Below, piece by piece: positions 53,730 through 62,485 of a DNA stretch of 64,000 nt. The DNA lies in NCBI RefSeq assembly GCF_000721265.1, contig NZ_JOFZ01000003.1, positions 124,001 through 188,000 on the forward strand, in the 5' to 3' direction. The stretch's first letter is position 1. Each line of letters opens with the position of its first letter. Source of the DNA: Streptomyces sp. NRRL F-5126. Lineage in GTDB: Bacteria; Actinomycetota; Actinomycetes; Streptomycetales; Streptomycetaceae. The notes beneath the pieces were generated by a model. That model did not search any database and was not told the DNA's origin. It saw only the letters and a program-made list of their open reading frames with translations. The position numbers and the translations under genes are program-made.

Positions 53730-55193
53730 TCAGCCCTTCGGGGCGGCGCCGCCGCGCGCCGTCTCGGGGCGCCGGTAGGTGTCGCCCGTCATCGACTCCA
53801 GCGTCCGCTGTTTCGTCTCGGGGATCTTGAACAGGACGAAGAAGATCGACAGGAACGCGAACAGGGCGAACGCGCCGTACAGCCACGACAGACCCACGTG
53901 CTTGGTGGCCGGCTCGAACGCGAACGTGACGATGAAGTTGAAGATCCAGTTCGACGCGGTGCCGATCGCCAGGGCCATCGCCCTCATCCGGTTCGGGAAC
54001 ATCTCGGCGAGCATGACCCACATCACCGGCCCCCAGGACAGCGCGAAGAACACGACGAAAGCGTTGGCGCCGACCAGTGCGAGCGGCCCGTAGGGGTGGG
54101 GCAGGCTGACGCTCTTGCCGCTGCCGTGCTGCTGGGAGAAGGCGATGGCCGTGAGCAGCAGCGAGCAGAACATGCCGATCGAGCCGATGGTCAGCAGGCG
54201 CCGCCTGCCGACGCGGTCGATGAAGAACATCGCGACGACGGTCATCACCACGTTGATCGCGGCGGTGATGACGGAGGTCGTGAACGAGCTGGACTCGCTG
54301 AAGCCGACCGACTGCCACAGCGTCGTCGAGTAGTAGAAGATCGCGTTGATGCCGACGAGCTGCTGGAGCGCGGCCATGATGATGCCGACCCAGACGAGCG
54401 GGTGCAGGCCGAACCTGTGCCCGCGGATGTCCCCGAAGCTCGTCCTGTGCTCCTTGCGCAAAGTCTGCTTGATCTCCTGCGCCTTGGCCCGGCCGTCGGA
54501 CTCGCCCGAGACGCGTTCCAGCACCACGGACGCGTCGTCGAGCCGGCCCTTCTGGACCAGGTAGCGGGGGGATTCCGGGATGGTCAGCGCGAGCACGCCG
54601 TAGACGGCGGCCGGGATGACGCCCACGAGGAACATCCACCGCCAGGCCTCAAGACCCCACCACAGGTCGCGCGCGGCACCGCCGGCCGCGCCCGCGAGGC
54701 CCTTGTTGGAGCTGAGCACGACCAACTGGCCGATGGTGATGGCGAGCTGCTGGAGCGAGCCCAGCGCACCGCGGCCGCCGGCCGGGGCGACCTCGGAGAT
54801 GTAGGCGGGGGCGATCACCGAGGCGATGCCGATACCGAGGCCGCCGATCACGCGCCAGACCAGCAGGTCCGGCACGGAGAAGGCGAGTGCTGAGCCGATC
54901 GAGGAGATGATGAACATCCCCGAGCCGAGGAGCATCACCTTGCGGCGGCCCCACATGTCGGCGAGGCGTCCCGCGTACCAGGCGCCCACCGCGCAGCCCA
55001 GCAGGGCGATGGAGACCACGAAGCCGGAGAGGAACGCGTCGAGGTGGAAGTGATCGGTCAGCGAGTTGACGGCGCCGTTGATGACCGAGGAGTCGAATCC
55101 GAAGAGGAACCCACCCACCGCGGCCGCGATCGAGACGCCCACGGCTTTGCCTTTTCGGCTCGGCAAGTCCGCTCCTCCGACTGATTGGGCCAT
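53730..55193 (-). CDS. Sugar porter family MFS permease (glucose-type)
   Basis: A 487-residue, twelve-helix proton/sugar symporter. Motifs: GRLADMWGRRK after helix 2, PESPRYLVQKGR before the central loop, QQLVGINAIFYYS in helix 7, GRRRL, AEMFPNRMRA, and PETKQRTLE at the end. These place it with bacterial GlcP/XylE-like porters. The start is followed by a 20-residue cytoplasmic tail. It is a single gene. The carrier could take glucose or another hexose. Confidence 0.92.
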   Translation of the reverse strand: MAQSVGGADLPSRKGKAVGVSIAAAVGGFLFGFDSSVINGAVNSLTDHFHLDAFLSGFVVSIALLGCAVGAWYAGRLADMWGRRKVMLLGSGMFIISSIGSALAFSVPDLLVWRVIGGLGIGIASVIAPAYISEVAPAGGRGALGSLQQLAITIGQLVVLSSNKGLAGAAGGAARDLWWGLEAWRWMFLVGVIPAAVYGVLALTIPESPRYLVQKGRLDDASVVLERVSGESDGRAKAQEIKQTLRKEHRTSFGDIRGHRFGLHPLVWVGIIMAALQQLVGINAIFYYSTTLWQSVGFSESSSFTTSVITAAINVVMTVVAMFFIDRVGRRRLLTIGSIGMFCSLLLTAIAFSQQHGSGKSVSLPHPYGPLALVGANAFVVFFALSWGPVMWVMLAEMFPNRMRAMALAIGTASNWIFNFIVTFAFEPATKHVGLSWLYGAFALFAFLSIFFVLFKIPETKQRTLESMTGDTYRRPETARGGAAPKG

Positions 55194-55589
55194 ACGGGCA
55201 TCACCTCACGTACGTCACCCCGGCGACCGCCGGCCGGGCATATCACTACGAAACGGTCCATTACTTCTGCGTACATGTAAGCATTCCGGTGACCGCACGG
55301 CTTACCGGGGCCGCTGCCGGCGGCCGGGGCCGCGCGTGGAGCCGCGCGGAACGCTTCCATGATCTGCCGAGCGTGCGTGTACCCCGCGGCGGCGGCCGCA
55401 CCGCACGCGGATGCTGTGAGATGGCCAATGCCCGTTCGGCCGAACGTGATGGGCCCGCCCTTGTGCGGCGGCGGCCGTCCTTGCCGTCCTCGCCGTCCCG
55501 AATCCCGGAATCGGCGGATCGTCACCCGTTCGCCGCGTAATCTGCGGAAGCCGTACGGCATGCCGTTTCGATCCCGGAAGGTCCCTCAG

Positions 55590-56414
55590 GTGATCCGTGC
55601 CTTTCGCCGCCTGCTCGCGCTGACGGTGGCTCTGGCCTTCACCTGCGCGGCCGCGTGCTCGGGCGTGCCGGGCGTGCCGGGCGCGGCGGGCAAGGACCCC
55701 GGGCTCGACGCGCCCGCCGAGAAGGACATCGCCATGCGGCTGGTGTCGAGCGCGGAGAACTCGACGCTCGACTGGAAGGCCCAGTACGGCTACATCCAGG
55801 ACATCGGCGACGGGCGGGGCTACACGGCAGGGCTGATCGGATTCTGCACCGGCTGCGGCGATCTGTTGCACGTGGTCGAGGCGTACACGCGGGCCCGGCC
55901 CGTGAACCCTCTGGAGCCTTACCTGTCCGCGCTGCGCAGGGCCGCGGCCGCGCGCAGCGCATCGCACAGCGGGCTCGGCAACGGCTTCGTCAGGGCGTGG
56001 AAGCAGGCGGCGTCCGACCCCCGGATGCGGGCGGCGCAGGACGCCGAGCTGAACAGCCAGTACTTCGGGCCCGCGGTGGCGCGCGCCAAGGAGGACGGGC
56101 TCGGCACGCTCGGCCAGTTCTGCTACTACGACGCGCTGGTGATGCACGGCAACGGCGACGCGCCCACGAGCTTCGGCTCGATCCGCCGGCGCGCGGCCGC
56201 CCACGCGCGGACGCCGGCGCGCGGCGGTGGCGAGAGGACGTACCTGGCCGCGTTCCTCGACGCCCGGGTGTGGGCGATGAAGCGGGAGCCCGACCACGGC
56301 GACACCAGCCGCGTCGACACCGAGCAGCGGGTGTTCCTCGACGAGGGCAACCTGGGCCTGCGCCCGCCGCTCGACTGGAAGGTGTACGGCGACAGTTACC
56401 ACATCGGCGGATGA
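55590..56414 (+). CDS. Secreted chitosanase, glycoside hydrolase family 46
   Basis: A 274-residue enzyme with a signal peptide (IRAFRRLLALTVALAFTCAAAC), possibly a lipoprotein at AAAC. GH46 features: the general acid Glu in SSAENSTLDWKAQYGYIQD and the general base Asp in IGDGRGYTAGLIGF about 18 residues on, then a helix-rich body ending LDWKVYGDSYHIGG. The GTG start has GGAAGG 8 nt upstream; an ATG ten codons earlier lacks one. It cuts chitosan outside the cell. Confidence 0.93.
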   Translation: MIRAFRRLLALTVALAFTCAAACSGVPGVPGAAGKDPGLDAPAEKDIAMRLVSSAENSTLDWKAQYGYIQDIGDGRGYTAGLIGFCTGCGDLLHVVEAYTRARPVNPLEPYLSALRRAAAARSASHSGLGNGFVRAWKQAASDPRMRAAQDAELNSQYFGPAVARAKEDGLGTLGQFCYYDALVMHGNGDAPTSFGSIRRRAAAHARTPARGGGERTYLAAFLDARVWAMKREPDHGDTSRVDTEQRVFLDEGNLGLRPPLDWKVYGDSYHIGG

Positions 56415-56418
56415 GCGG

Positions 56419-56470
56419 GCGGGCCGGCCGGGAGGCCGGCGACGCGTCGCGCTGCTCCCGGCCGGCCCGC
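56419..56470. terminator. Bidirectional terminator hairpin
   Basis: GCGGGCCGGCCGGGAG and CTCCCGGCCGGCCCGC form a perfect 16-bp stem around a 20-nt loop. It lies 4 nt after the chitosanase stop and about 70 nt after the stop of the convergent deaminase gene, so it can serve both. Confidence 0.8.
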
Positions 56471-56541
56471 GGCGAGCCCTGCTCGGGCCCCCGCGCCGGC
56501 CGAGGGCCGTCCCCCTCGGCCGGAGTCCCTGACGCGGCTGC

Positions 56542-57918
56542 CTACGCCTCCGCCGCGAGCCGGGCGAGGCGCTGCGCCTCGGCACGCGCCGAGCGGGCGA
56601 CCGCGTCCTCGTCCACCCGGGTCAGGCGCCCGTCCTCGACCACGGACAGGCCGTCGACGAGGGAGAGGGTGATCGGCGCCGCCGCGCCGAGCACGAGGGC
56701 CGCGACCGGGTCGGCGATGGACGAGTGCGCGAGGGTGTCCATCCGCCACAGCACGAGGTCCGCGAGCTTGCCCGCCTCGACCGAGCCGATCTCGCTCTCC
56801 CTGCCGAGCACCCGGGCGCCGCCGTACGTGCCGAGCCTGAGCGCCTGACGTGCCGTGAGCGCGGCCTCGCGGTGCGCGCCGAGGCGGTTGATCAGGAGGG
56901 CGTTGCGCAGTTCGGTGTGGAGCTCACCCGACTCGTTGGAGGCGGTGCCGTCCACGCCGAGGCCGACCGGCACGCCGGCGGCCAGCATGTCGGGCACGCG
57001 CGCGATGCCGGCGGCGAGCCTGGCGTTGGAGGACGGGCAGTGGGCGACGCCCGTGCCGGTACGGCCGAACGCGGCGATGTCCGAGTCGTTCATGTGGACG
57101 CAGTGGGCCATCCACACATCGGAGCCGAGCCAGCCCGTGGACTCGAAGTAGTCGGTGGGGCCCATCCCGAACAGCTCCTTGCAGAACTGCTCCTCCTCTC
57201 TGGTCTCGCTGCCGTGCGTGTGCAGCCGCACCCCCTTGCGGCGCGCCAGCTCGGCGCCCTGCTTGAGTAGTTCGGTGGAGATCGAGAAGGGTGAGCAGGG
57301 CGCGACGGCGACCTGCGTCATCGCGCCGGGCGACGCGTCGTGGTAGCGGTCCACGGTCTCCTCGGTCGCGGCGAGCGCCTCGTCGAGCGTCTCGACGGCG
57401 AAGTCCGGCGGCAGCCCGCCGTCGGACGCGCCGCGGTCCATGGAGCCGCGTGCGAGGGTGAAGCGCACGCCGGTCTCGGTGGCGGCCCCGATGACGGCGC
57501 CCGACAGGTCGCCGGCGCCGCGCGGATACACGTAGTGGTGGTCGGTGGCGGTGGTGACGCCGCCGCGCGCCATCATCGCGAGCGAGCCCTGGGCGGCGGC
57601 GCGCACCATCGGCTCGTCGATGCGTGCCCAGGTCGGGTAGAGGGCGACCAGCCAGTCGAAGAGGTTGCTGTCCGTCGCGAGGCCGCGGGTGATCCACTGG
57701 TAGAAGTGGTGGTGGGTGTTGACGAGGCCGGGCGTGAGCAGGTGCCCGCTGCCGTCGACCCGCCGTGCCACGCCGTCGAGCCCGGCCGGAGCGGGTCCGG
57801 GGCCCACGGACTCGATGCGGTTGCCTGCGACGACGACGTGGCCCGAGGGGTACTCGGTGTCGTGTGCGTCGACGGTCGCGATGGCGCAGTTCTCGATGAC
57901 GATGCGCGAAGCCGCCAT
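56542..57918 (-). CDS. 8-oxoguanine deaminase (amidohydrolase)
   Basis: A 458-residue COG0402 deaminase that converts 8-oxoguanine to urate. Metal site: LVNTHHHFYQWITRG (about 66-80), His in VRLHTHGSETREEEQF (about 235), MAHCVHMNDSD, and catalytic Asp in GLGVDGTASNESGE (about 325). SNLFDWLVALYPTWARID is typical of 8-oxoguanine deaminases. It provides urate for the uricase operon just upstream on the same strand, though a hairpin separates them. Confidence 0.9.
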   Translation of the reverse strand: MAASRIVIENCAIATVDAHDTEYPSGHVVVAGNRIESVGPGPAPAGLDGVARRVDGSGHLLTPGLVNTHHHFYQWITRGLATDSNLFDWLVALYPTWARIDEPMVRAAAQGSLAMMARGGVTTATDHHYVYPRGAGDLSGAVIGAATETGVRFTLARGSMDRGASDGGLPPDFAVETLDEALAATEETVDRYHDASPGAMTQVAVAPCSPFSISTELLKQGAELARRKGVRLHTHGSETREEEQFCKELFGMGPTDYFESTGWLGSDVWMAHCVHMNDSDIAAFGRTGTGVAHCPSSNARLAAGIARVPDMLAAGVPVGLGVDGTASNESGELHTELRNALLINRLGAHREAALTARQALRLGTYGGARVLGRESEIGSVEAGKLADLVLWRMDTLAHSSIADPVAALVLGAAAPITLSLVDGLSVVEDGRLTRVDEDAVARSARAEAQRLARLAAEA

Positions 57919-58005
57919 GGCGGTTCCTCTTCCCTGTGGTGGGCCTTGCCGGCCCTGAAGCGTACGGACCCGGGGGCCGAGCGGGGTGACGACCGAGTCC
58001 GCGGT

Positions 58006-58048
58006 GCGCTGCCGCTCCCCCGCCCGGCCGGCGGAGGGGCGGCAGCGC
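58006..58048. terminator. Probable terminator hairpin after the uricase gene
   Basis: GCGCTGCCGC and GCGGCAGCGC pair around a G/C-rich middle part. The structure lies between the uricase stop (about 130 nt upstream on the minus strand) and the deaminase start, with no T run. It would end the uricase transcript. Confidence 0.5.
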
Positions 58049-58177
58049 TTCAGGGGTGCGCAGATGCCCCCGCTCTCCCTCGTGGCCCCCGTGGTGGGGG
58101 CGACGCCGGCGCGTGCGTCGAGGGTCGTGCCGTGCTGCTGCTTCCCCGGCCGGCGCGGGCGCGCGGCCGGGAAGCGG

Positions 58178-59080
58178 TCACAGGAGAGTCGTGTCCAGCG
58201 GGATCAGCTGCTGCGCGCCGTCCCGCAGGATCGTCGCCTCGATGAGCCCGTACGGGCGGTCGGCGGCGAAGTAGACGGGGCCGTCGGGCGCGTCCGCCTC
58301 GTTCTTGAGGCCGAAGGGCTCCATGTCGACGAGGAAGTGGTGGTTGTTGGGGAGCGAGAAGCGGATCTCGTCGATCTCCGGGCCCTGTTCGATGACGCGG
58401 GTGCCCATCCGGAACATGGTCTGCTGGAGCGAGAGCGAGTAGGTCTCGGCGAACGCCTGGAGTATGTCGCCCTTCGCGCGGGCGTAGGCGGCCTCCCAGT
58501 CGGGCGCGTCGCCCGAGCCGGTCCAGCCGTACCGCCAGCGGGCGGATACGTCGGTGGCGAGGATGCGGTCGTGGGTCTCGGGGAGCGTCGTGTACTTGTC
58601 CTTGGCGTAGCCCCAGAACTCCGAGTCGGTCGAGTTGAGGACGGTCAGGTCCTTGAGGCCGGCGTGGACCTCGTACTCCTCCCCGTCGAAGGCGACCTGC
58701 GCGAGCCTGGTCTCCTGACCCGTGCGCACGAAGGAGTGCCCTGGGCCGCCGATGCGGTCCCAGCCGTACTCCTCGACGCGGATGCGGGCGCGGTGGATCT
58801 GCTCCTGGCTGGTGACGAAGTGCCGGGCGAGCAGCGCGGCGAACTCCTCGGCCGACGCGATGCCGTGCTCCTTGGCGAAGGCGTACACGGTGTTCTTCGT
58901 GGTGTCGGTCGGCAGCACGTTGGCATTGGAGCCGGAGTAGTGGACCTCCTCCATCTCGCCGGAGAGGGCGACGGAGACGTTGAGGTCCTTGATGTGGTGG
59001 GTGGTGCCGTCGCGGACGATCTTCACGACGCGGCACTCGGCCTTGCCGTACTGGTTCTGGCCCAGGCGTGTGGTGGACAT
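58178..59080 (-). CDS. Factor-independent urate oxidase (uricase)
   Basis: A 300-residue T-fold enzyme that oxidises urate to 5-hydroxyisourate. LGQNQYGKAECRVVKI carries the catalytic Lys (about 13), LPTDTTKNTVYAFAKEHG the Thr (about 57-60), and the His in SLPNNHHFLVDMEPFGL is near residue 250. It lies 3 nt after the fused OHCU decarboxylase-HIU hydrolase gene and is translated with it. The usual C-terminal peroxisome signal of eukaryotic uricase is absent, as expected. Confidence 0.95.
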   Translation of the reverse strand: MSTTRLGQNQYGKAECRVVKIVRDGTTHHIKDLNVSVALSGEMEEVHYSGSNANVLPTDTTKNTVYAFAKEHGIASAEEFAALLARHFVTSQEQIHRARIRVEEYGWDRIGGPGHSFVRTGQETRLAQVAFDGEEYEVHAGLKDLTVLNSTDSEFWGYAKDKYTTLPETHDRILATDVSARWRYGWTGSGDAPDWEAAYARAKGDILQAFAETYSLSLQQTMFRMGTRVIEQGPEIDEIRFSLPNNHHFLVDMEPFGLKNEADAPDGPVYFAADRPYGLIEATILRDGAQQLIPLDTTLL

Positions 59081-59083
59081 CTG

Positions 59084-59953
59084 CTAGCTCCCTCGGTAAA
59101 CGGAGTAGCCGAACGGGTTGAGCAGCAGCGGCACGTGGTAGTGCTCCCCCGGCGTGACGGCGAAGGCCACCGTCACCTCGGGGAAGAACGCGACGCTGTC
59201 CCGGAGCGCGGGGGCGTCCTGCTGTGGATCGGCTGGTGTGGTGGTGGCGAGGTGGGCCCCGGTGTCGAAGACGAGGCGCACCTGCGTGGTGTCGTCCGGC
59301 AGGGCCGGGAGGTCCTTGCACCGGCCGTCCGCGTCGGTGGCGGACCCGCCGAGCTCGGTCCACGGGTCCTTGGCGCCCGCGCGGGCGGCCAGGGCGACGG
59401 GCACGCCCGCCGCGGGGCGGCCCGCGCTGGTGTCGAGTACGTGCGTGGAGACGGAGGCGGCGGGCGCGGCCATCAGGCGCGTGAGCCGGATGCGGTTGAT
59501 CCTGCCGAGTTCGGTGCGCGCGATGGCGCGCTCCTGCCCGGCGGTGTGGGAGAGGCGCTCGGCGAGCGCGTCCCGCATGTGCTGTGCGCTCGCGCCGGTG
59601 GCGCAGATGAGGAAGACGTGCCCGAACCTCTCCTGGTAGGCCAGGTTCAGCTCGACGAGTTCCTCCCTGAGCGCGTCGGAGGCGCCGGCCATGCCGCGCT
59701 GTTCGCGGGCGGAGACCGGGTCGCCGGGCGCGGGCCGGCCGATCGGCGGGTGGCCGGCCATGGCCTCGTCGAGTCCGCTGTCGTCGAGCGCCGCGGTGGC
59801 GGCGTCGGACGCGTCGAGCAGCGCGTCGAGTGAGGCGTACGGCCGCCGGGAGACCAGGCGTCCGCCCCAGGTGGAACCGGCGCACACCTCGCGCAGCGCG
59901 TCGAGCGCTTCGGGTGCGGACGCGGCGTTGAAACGGGCGAGAGGGGACGTCAC
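59084..59953 (-). CDS. Fused OHCU decarboxylase and 5-hydroxyisourate hydrolase
   Basis: A 289-residue protein doing the two steps after uricase. Residues 1-160 are 2-oxo-4-hydroxy-4-carboxy-5-ureidoimidazoline decarboxylase (catalytic His in AGHPPIG, about 68; SAREQRGM, about 81-88). Residues 161-289 are the transthyretin-like 5-hydroxyisourate hydrolase (STHVLDTSAGRPAAG start, ending YHVPLLLNPFGYSVYRGS). Related Streptomyces usually have two genes; here they join at Met161 without a stop. The GTG start follows AGGAGG. It heads the uricase operon. Confidence 0.92.
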   Translation of the reverse strand: MTSPLARFNAASAPEALDALREVCAGSTWGGRLVSRRPYASLDALLDASDAATAALDDSGLDEAMAGHPPIGRPAPGDPVSAREQRGMAGASDALREELVELNLAYQERFGHVFLICATGASAQHMRDALAERLSHTAGQERAIARTELGRINRIRLTRLMAAPAASVSTHVLDTSAGRPAAGVPVALAARAGAKDPWTELGGSATDADGRCKDLPALPDDTTQVRLVFDTGAHLATTTPADPQQDAPALRDSVAFFPEVTVAFAVTPGEHYHVPLLLNPFGYSVYRGS

Positions 59954-59988
59954 CGAGGCCTCCTGGCAGTACTGGACCGGCTCCGCTC

Positions 59989-60029
59989 AGCTAACGCCTT
60001 CCGGAAGAGCACGTCAACAGTTTGTTGAA
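59989..60029 (-). promoter_or_regulatory. Uricase operon promoter with AllR-type operator
   Basis: On the minus strand TTGACG (-35, 60012-60017) and TTAGCT (-10, 59989-59994) are 17 nt apart. The operator TTCAACAAACTGTTGAC (plus-strand 60013-60029) overlaps the -35 and matches the allB operator at 15 of 17 positions. The GTG start is about 30 nt below the expected transcription start. Confidence 0.8.
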
Positions 60030-60159
60030 AAATCGGATCGGCCCGGTGGTCCTGCGGCGAGTGGTTTGATCCCCGGCCGCCCGGTGCATTCGTTCTCCCG
60101 TGCGTGTACGCGCGGGCGCTGCCACCGCCGCGCCGCCACCGCCCGGGAAGGGAGTAGCC

Positions 60160-60837
60160 GTGCCGCTGAACCCCGAGGTGATCGTCTTCGACGTGAACGA
60201 GACCCTGAGCGACCTGACGGGTCTGGACACGCGGATCGAGGAGACCGGCGCCCCGCCCGAACTGCTGCGCGGGTGGTTCGCCGCGGTCCTGCGGGAGGGG
60301 TTCGCGCTGACGTGCGCGGGCGGCTTCGCCGAGTTCGCGGACGTCGCGGCGGAGGAACTGCGGCTGCGGCTGCTCGAGGTGTGGGATCCGGTACGCGCGC
60401 AGGACGCGGCACGCCACATCGTGGACGGCTTCGGCTCTTTGAGCGTGCACCCGGACGTGCCTGACGGCGTGCGCCGCCTGCACGACCACGGGTTCCGGCT
60501 GATGACGATGACGAACGGCGCGGCCTCGTCCACGGAGGCGCTGCTCGCGGGCGCCGGGCTGCGCGACCGGTTCGAGGCCCTGCTCGACGTGCAGGGCCCG
60601 CGCGCGTGGAAGCCCGCCCGTGCGGCGTACCACCACGCCCTGCGCCGGGCCGGAGTGCCGGCCGGGCAGGTCATGCTGGTCGCCGTGCACCCCTGGGACA
60701 TCGACGGAGCCCGCCGCGCCGGACTCGCGGGCGCCTGGCTGCGCCGCACCGCGACGGACTACCCGCGGTACATGACGCCCGCCACGTACACGGCCGCGGA
60801 CCTCACGGACCTGGCGACGCGGCTCACCGGCGCCTGA
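60160..60837 (+). CDS. Haloacid dehalogenase type II (L-2-haloacid dehalogenase-like HAD)
   Basis: A 225-residue HAD hydrolase. VIVFDVNETLSDL carries the nucleophile Asp (about 11), MTNGAASSTEALLAGAGL the Ser/Thr motif (about 120) and LVAVHPWDIDGARRAGLAGAWL the acidic motif IV. AAGGGAG precedes the GTG start. Type II dehalogenases normally have a Lys near KPARAAYHHAL, present here. The natural substrate may not be halogenated. It is divergent from the uricase operon. Confidence 0.88.
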   Translation: MPLNPEVIVFDVNETLSDLTGLDTRIEETGAPPELLRGWFAAVLREGFALTCAGGFAEFADVAAEELRLRLLEVWDPVRAQDAARHIVDGFGSLSVHPDVPDGVRRLHDHGFRLMTMTNGAASSTEALLAGAGLRDRFEALLDVQGPRAWKPARAAYHHALRRAGVPAGQVMLVAVHPWDIDGARRAGLAGAWLRRTATDYPRYMTPATYTAADLTDLATRLTGA

Positions 60838-60869
60838 ACCCGCCGCGGTGTCAGCCGCGGGCCTCGCGG

Positions 60870-61090
60870 GTCTTCACCGGTTGCCCTGCGCACGGCGCCG
60901 AGCAGCTCGTCCTTGCGCTCCTGCCGCCCTGCTGCCGCGGCTTCGCGGACCGCGGGTCGGAGGTTCCCTTGCGGTCGGCTGCGGTCGGCCTCCTTGCGTT
61001 CCCAGTGGTCGCCGGCCTTCTCGTACGTGTGCTTCAGCGCATACTCGTCCACAGCGGCGTCGTGGGCCTTCACCCAGGTGTGCTGAGCCC
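60870..61090 (-). pseudogene. Remnant of a ChaB-family gene
   Basis: The minus strand codes AQHTWVKAHDAAVDEY joined directly to ALKHTYEKAGDHWERKE. ChaB-family proteins of Streptomyces have both stretches but with about 15 further residues between them, and an N-terminal PSTLQRS-type segment that is replaced here by unrelated codons. The 3' part (RKDELLGAVRRATGEDPRG) is also rearranged. Internal and N-terminal deletion makes it non-functional. Its former neighbour may be the DUF2267 gene just upstream. Confidence 0.6.
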
Positions 61091-61153
61091 CTTGCGGAGA
61101 TGCCACAGACGCGAAACGTCGGGACGGGGCGGGCACGGGTGGGGCAGGGCGTC

Positions 61154-61585
61154 TCACTCCGGAGGGTCGCCCACGCGGGCGGTGGGCAGCAGCCGCCCGA
61201 TGTCGCGGGGAAGCGCGTCGGCCACCTTCTTCATGAGGTCGGGCGACACGGCCGCGTCCAGCACCTCGAAGACGGCGCTCACGTAGCGCACCGCGACGTC
61301 CTCGGAGACCCCGCCCCGCCAGGCGACGCGCCCGCTGAACGTCGGCAGGTCGAACCGCTCCGCCGCCGCGCCGCCACCCGGTGCGTCGGCCGACTCCGGC
61401 GGCTCAGGGCCCTCCACGAGGGCCACGAGGTCGGCGGGGAGCTGGGCGAAGAGGTGGCGGGCCGTGCCGTCGGGAAGCCGTTCCGCCAAGGTGGCCAGGA
61501 CGGCGCGCACCGCGCGTGCGGCCGAGCCGCGGTCCGGGAGTTCCGCGCCCGCCTGGACCTGGCCGATCAGTTCGTCGTACCGCAT
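61154..61585 (-). CDS. DUF2267 domain protein
   Basis: A 143-residue soluble protein, MRYDELIGQVQAGAELPD at the start, two repeats of a helical unit (ARAVRAVLATLAERLPDGTARHLFAQLP and AVRYVSAVFEVLDAAVSPDLMKKVADALP) as usual for DUF2267. No enzyme motif. Such genes in Streptomyces often accompany stress or osmotic response genes. Function unknown. Confidence 0.87.
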   Translation of the reverse strand: MRYDELIGQVQAGAELPDRGSAARAVRAVLATLAERLPDGTARHLFAQLPADLVALVEGPEPPESADAPGGGAAAERFDLPTFSGRVAWRGGVSEDVAVRYVSAVFEVLDAAVSPDLMKKVADALPRDIGRLLPTARVGDPPE

Positions 61586-61702
61586 CCCGTGCCCCTTTCT
61601 TCCTGTCCGAGAGGACCGGGAGGGCGGGCGCGCGCGTCCGCCGTGGAGGTCGGGTAACCGCGGCGGCGGGCCGCAAACGGAGCAGGGGCGTACGGGAAGG
61701 GG

Positions 61703-62116
61703 TCAGCGGTCCCGGGCCGTTGCCCCGCCGTCGGCCTGCTCCTTCGCCCGCTGTTCCGCCGCGTAGTTGATGTAGTTGTAGACGGTGAACCGGCTGACGC
61801 CGAGCGCGCTCGCGACCGTCTCCACGCCGTGCCGCACGGAGAACGCGCCACGGGCCTCAAGGCCGCGCACCACCGACTGCTTCGTCTTGCGGTCCAGGTC
61901 GGCGAGCGGCATCCCGTGGGCGCGCTCCAGTGCGGCGAGGATGTGGTCGAGCGAGTCCGCCAGCTGGGGCAGGCGCACGGCCAGCACTCCCCGCCCCTCC
62001 CAGGACAGCACGACGTCGTCGTCGCCCGCGGCGCCGGCCGGCAGGATCTCGCCGCCCATCGCGTCCACCAGGGGACGCACGGCGGCCACCAGCGGGTGGT
62101 CGGGAGCCTCGCTCAC
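61703..62116 (-). CDS. Helix-turn-helix protein (YheO-like HTH_22)
   Basis: A 137-residue protein. The C-terminal HTH spans about 88-120: RGAFSVRHGVETVASALGVS followed by RFTVYNYINY, which is the pattern of YheO-like domains. The N-terminal half (HPLVAAVRPLVDAMGGEILPAG and VVLSWEGRGVLAVRLP) may bind a small ligand. The start overlaps the upstream gene stop by 4 nt, making a two-gene operon with the thiamine-binding-like protein. Function as a regulator is inferred. Confidence 0.8.
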   Translation of the reverse strand: MSEAPDHPLVAAVRPLVDAMGGEILPAGAAGDDDVVLSWEGRGVLAVRLPQLADSLDHILAALERAHGMPLADLDRKTKQSVVRGLEARGAFSVRHGVETVASALGVSRFTVYNYINYAAEQRAKEQADGGATARDR

Positions 62117-62364
62117 CTGTCGTCCTCCGCGACCACGCTGACCTGCACGGATACCCGCGTCGCACCCGCGTCGAGCGACTCGCCGAGCAGCTTGGCGACC
62201 GCCGCCAGCACCTCGTCGGCGCGGCCCTCCGCCGTGTTGCCGAACGGGCCCACGTCGAACGCGTCGAGCCGGGCGCCCGCGACGACCTCCCGGGCGACGA
62301 CCGCGTGGCGCGGCGCCTCCTCCAGGTCGAAGGGCTCCGTCGTGTACTCCACCCTCAGCCGCAC
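62113..62364 (-). CDS. Small thiamine-binding-like (YkoF/MTH1187 type) protein
   Basis: An 83-residue alpha/beta protein. VRLRVEYTTEPFDLEEAP, the middle FDVGPFGNTAEGRADEVLAAV, and a C-terminal strand ATRVSVQVSVV have the shape of the YkoF/MTH1187 thiamine-binding ferredoxin-like fold. GGGGG lies before the GTG start. It is upstream of and overlaps the HTH gene. Ligand not known. Confidence 0.72.
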   Translation of the reverse strand: MRLRVEYTTEPFDLEEAPRHAVVAREVVAGARLDAFDVGPFGNTAEGRADEVLAAVAKLLGESLDAGATRVSVQVSVVAEDDR

Positions 62365-62485
62365 TACGCCCCCACGGAATCGCTGTGACCTGTGGCTTCC
62401 CATCGTCGTGTGCTGACTCTAACGGGCCCGCGGGCCCGTCGCGTGACGGGGACGCCTCTCGGCAGCGTGGGGTGGACGCCCGCTC

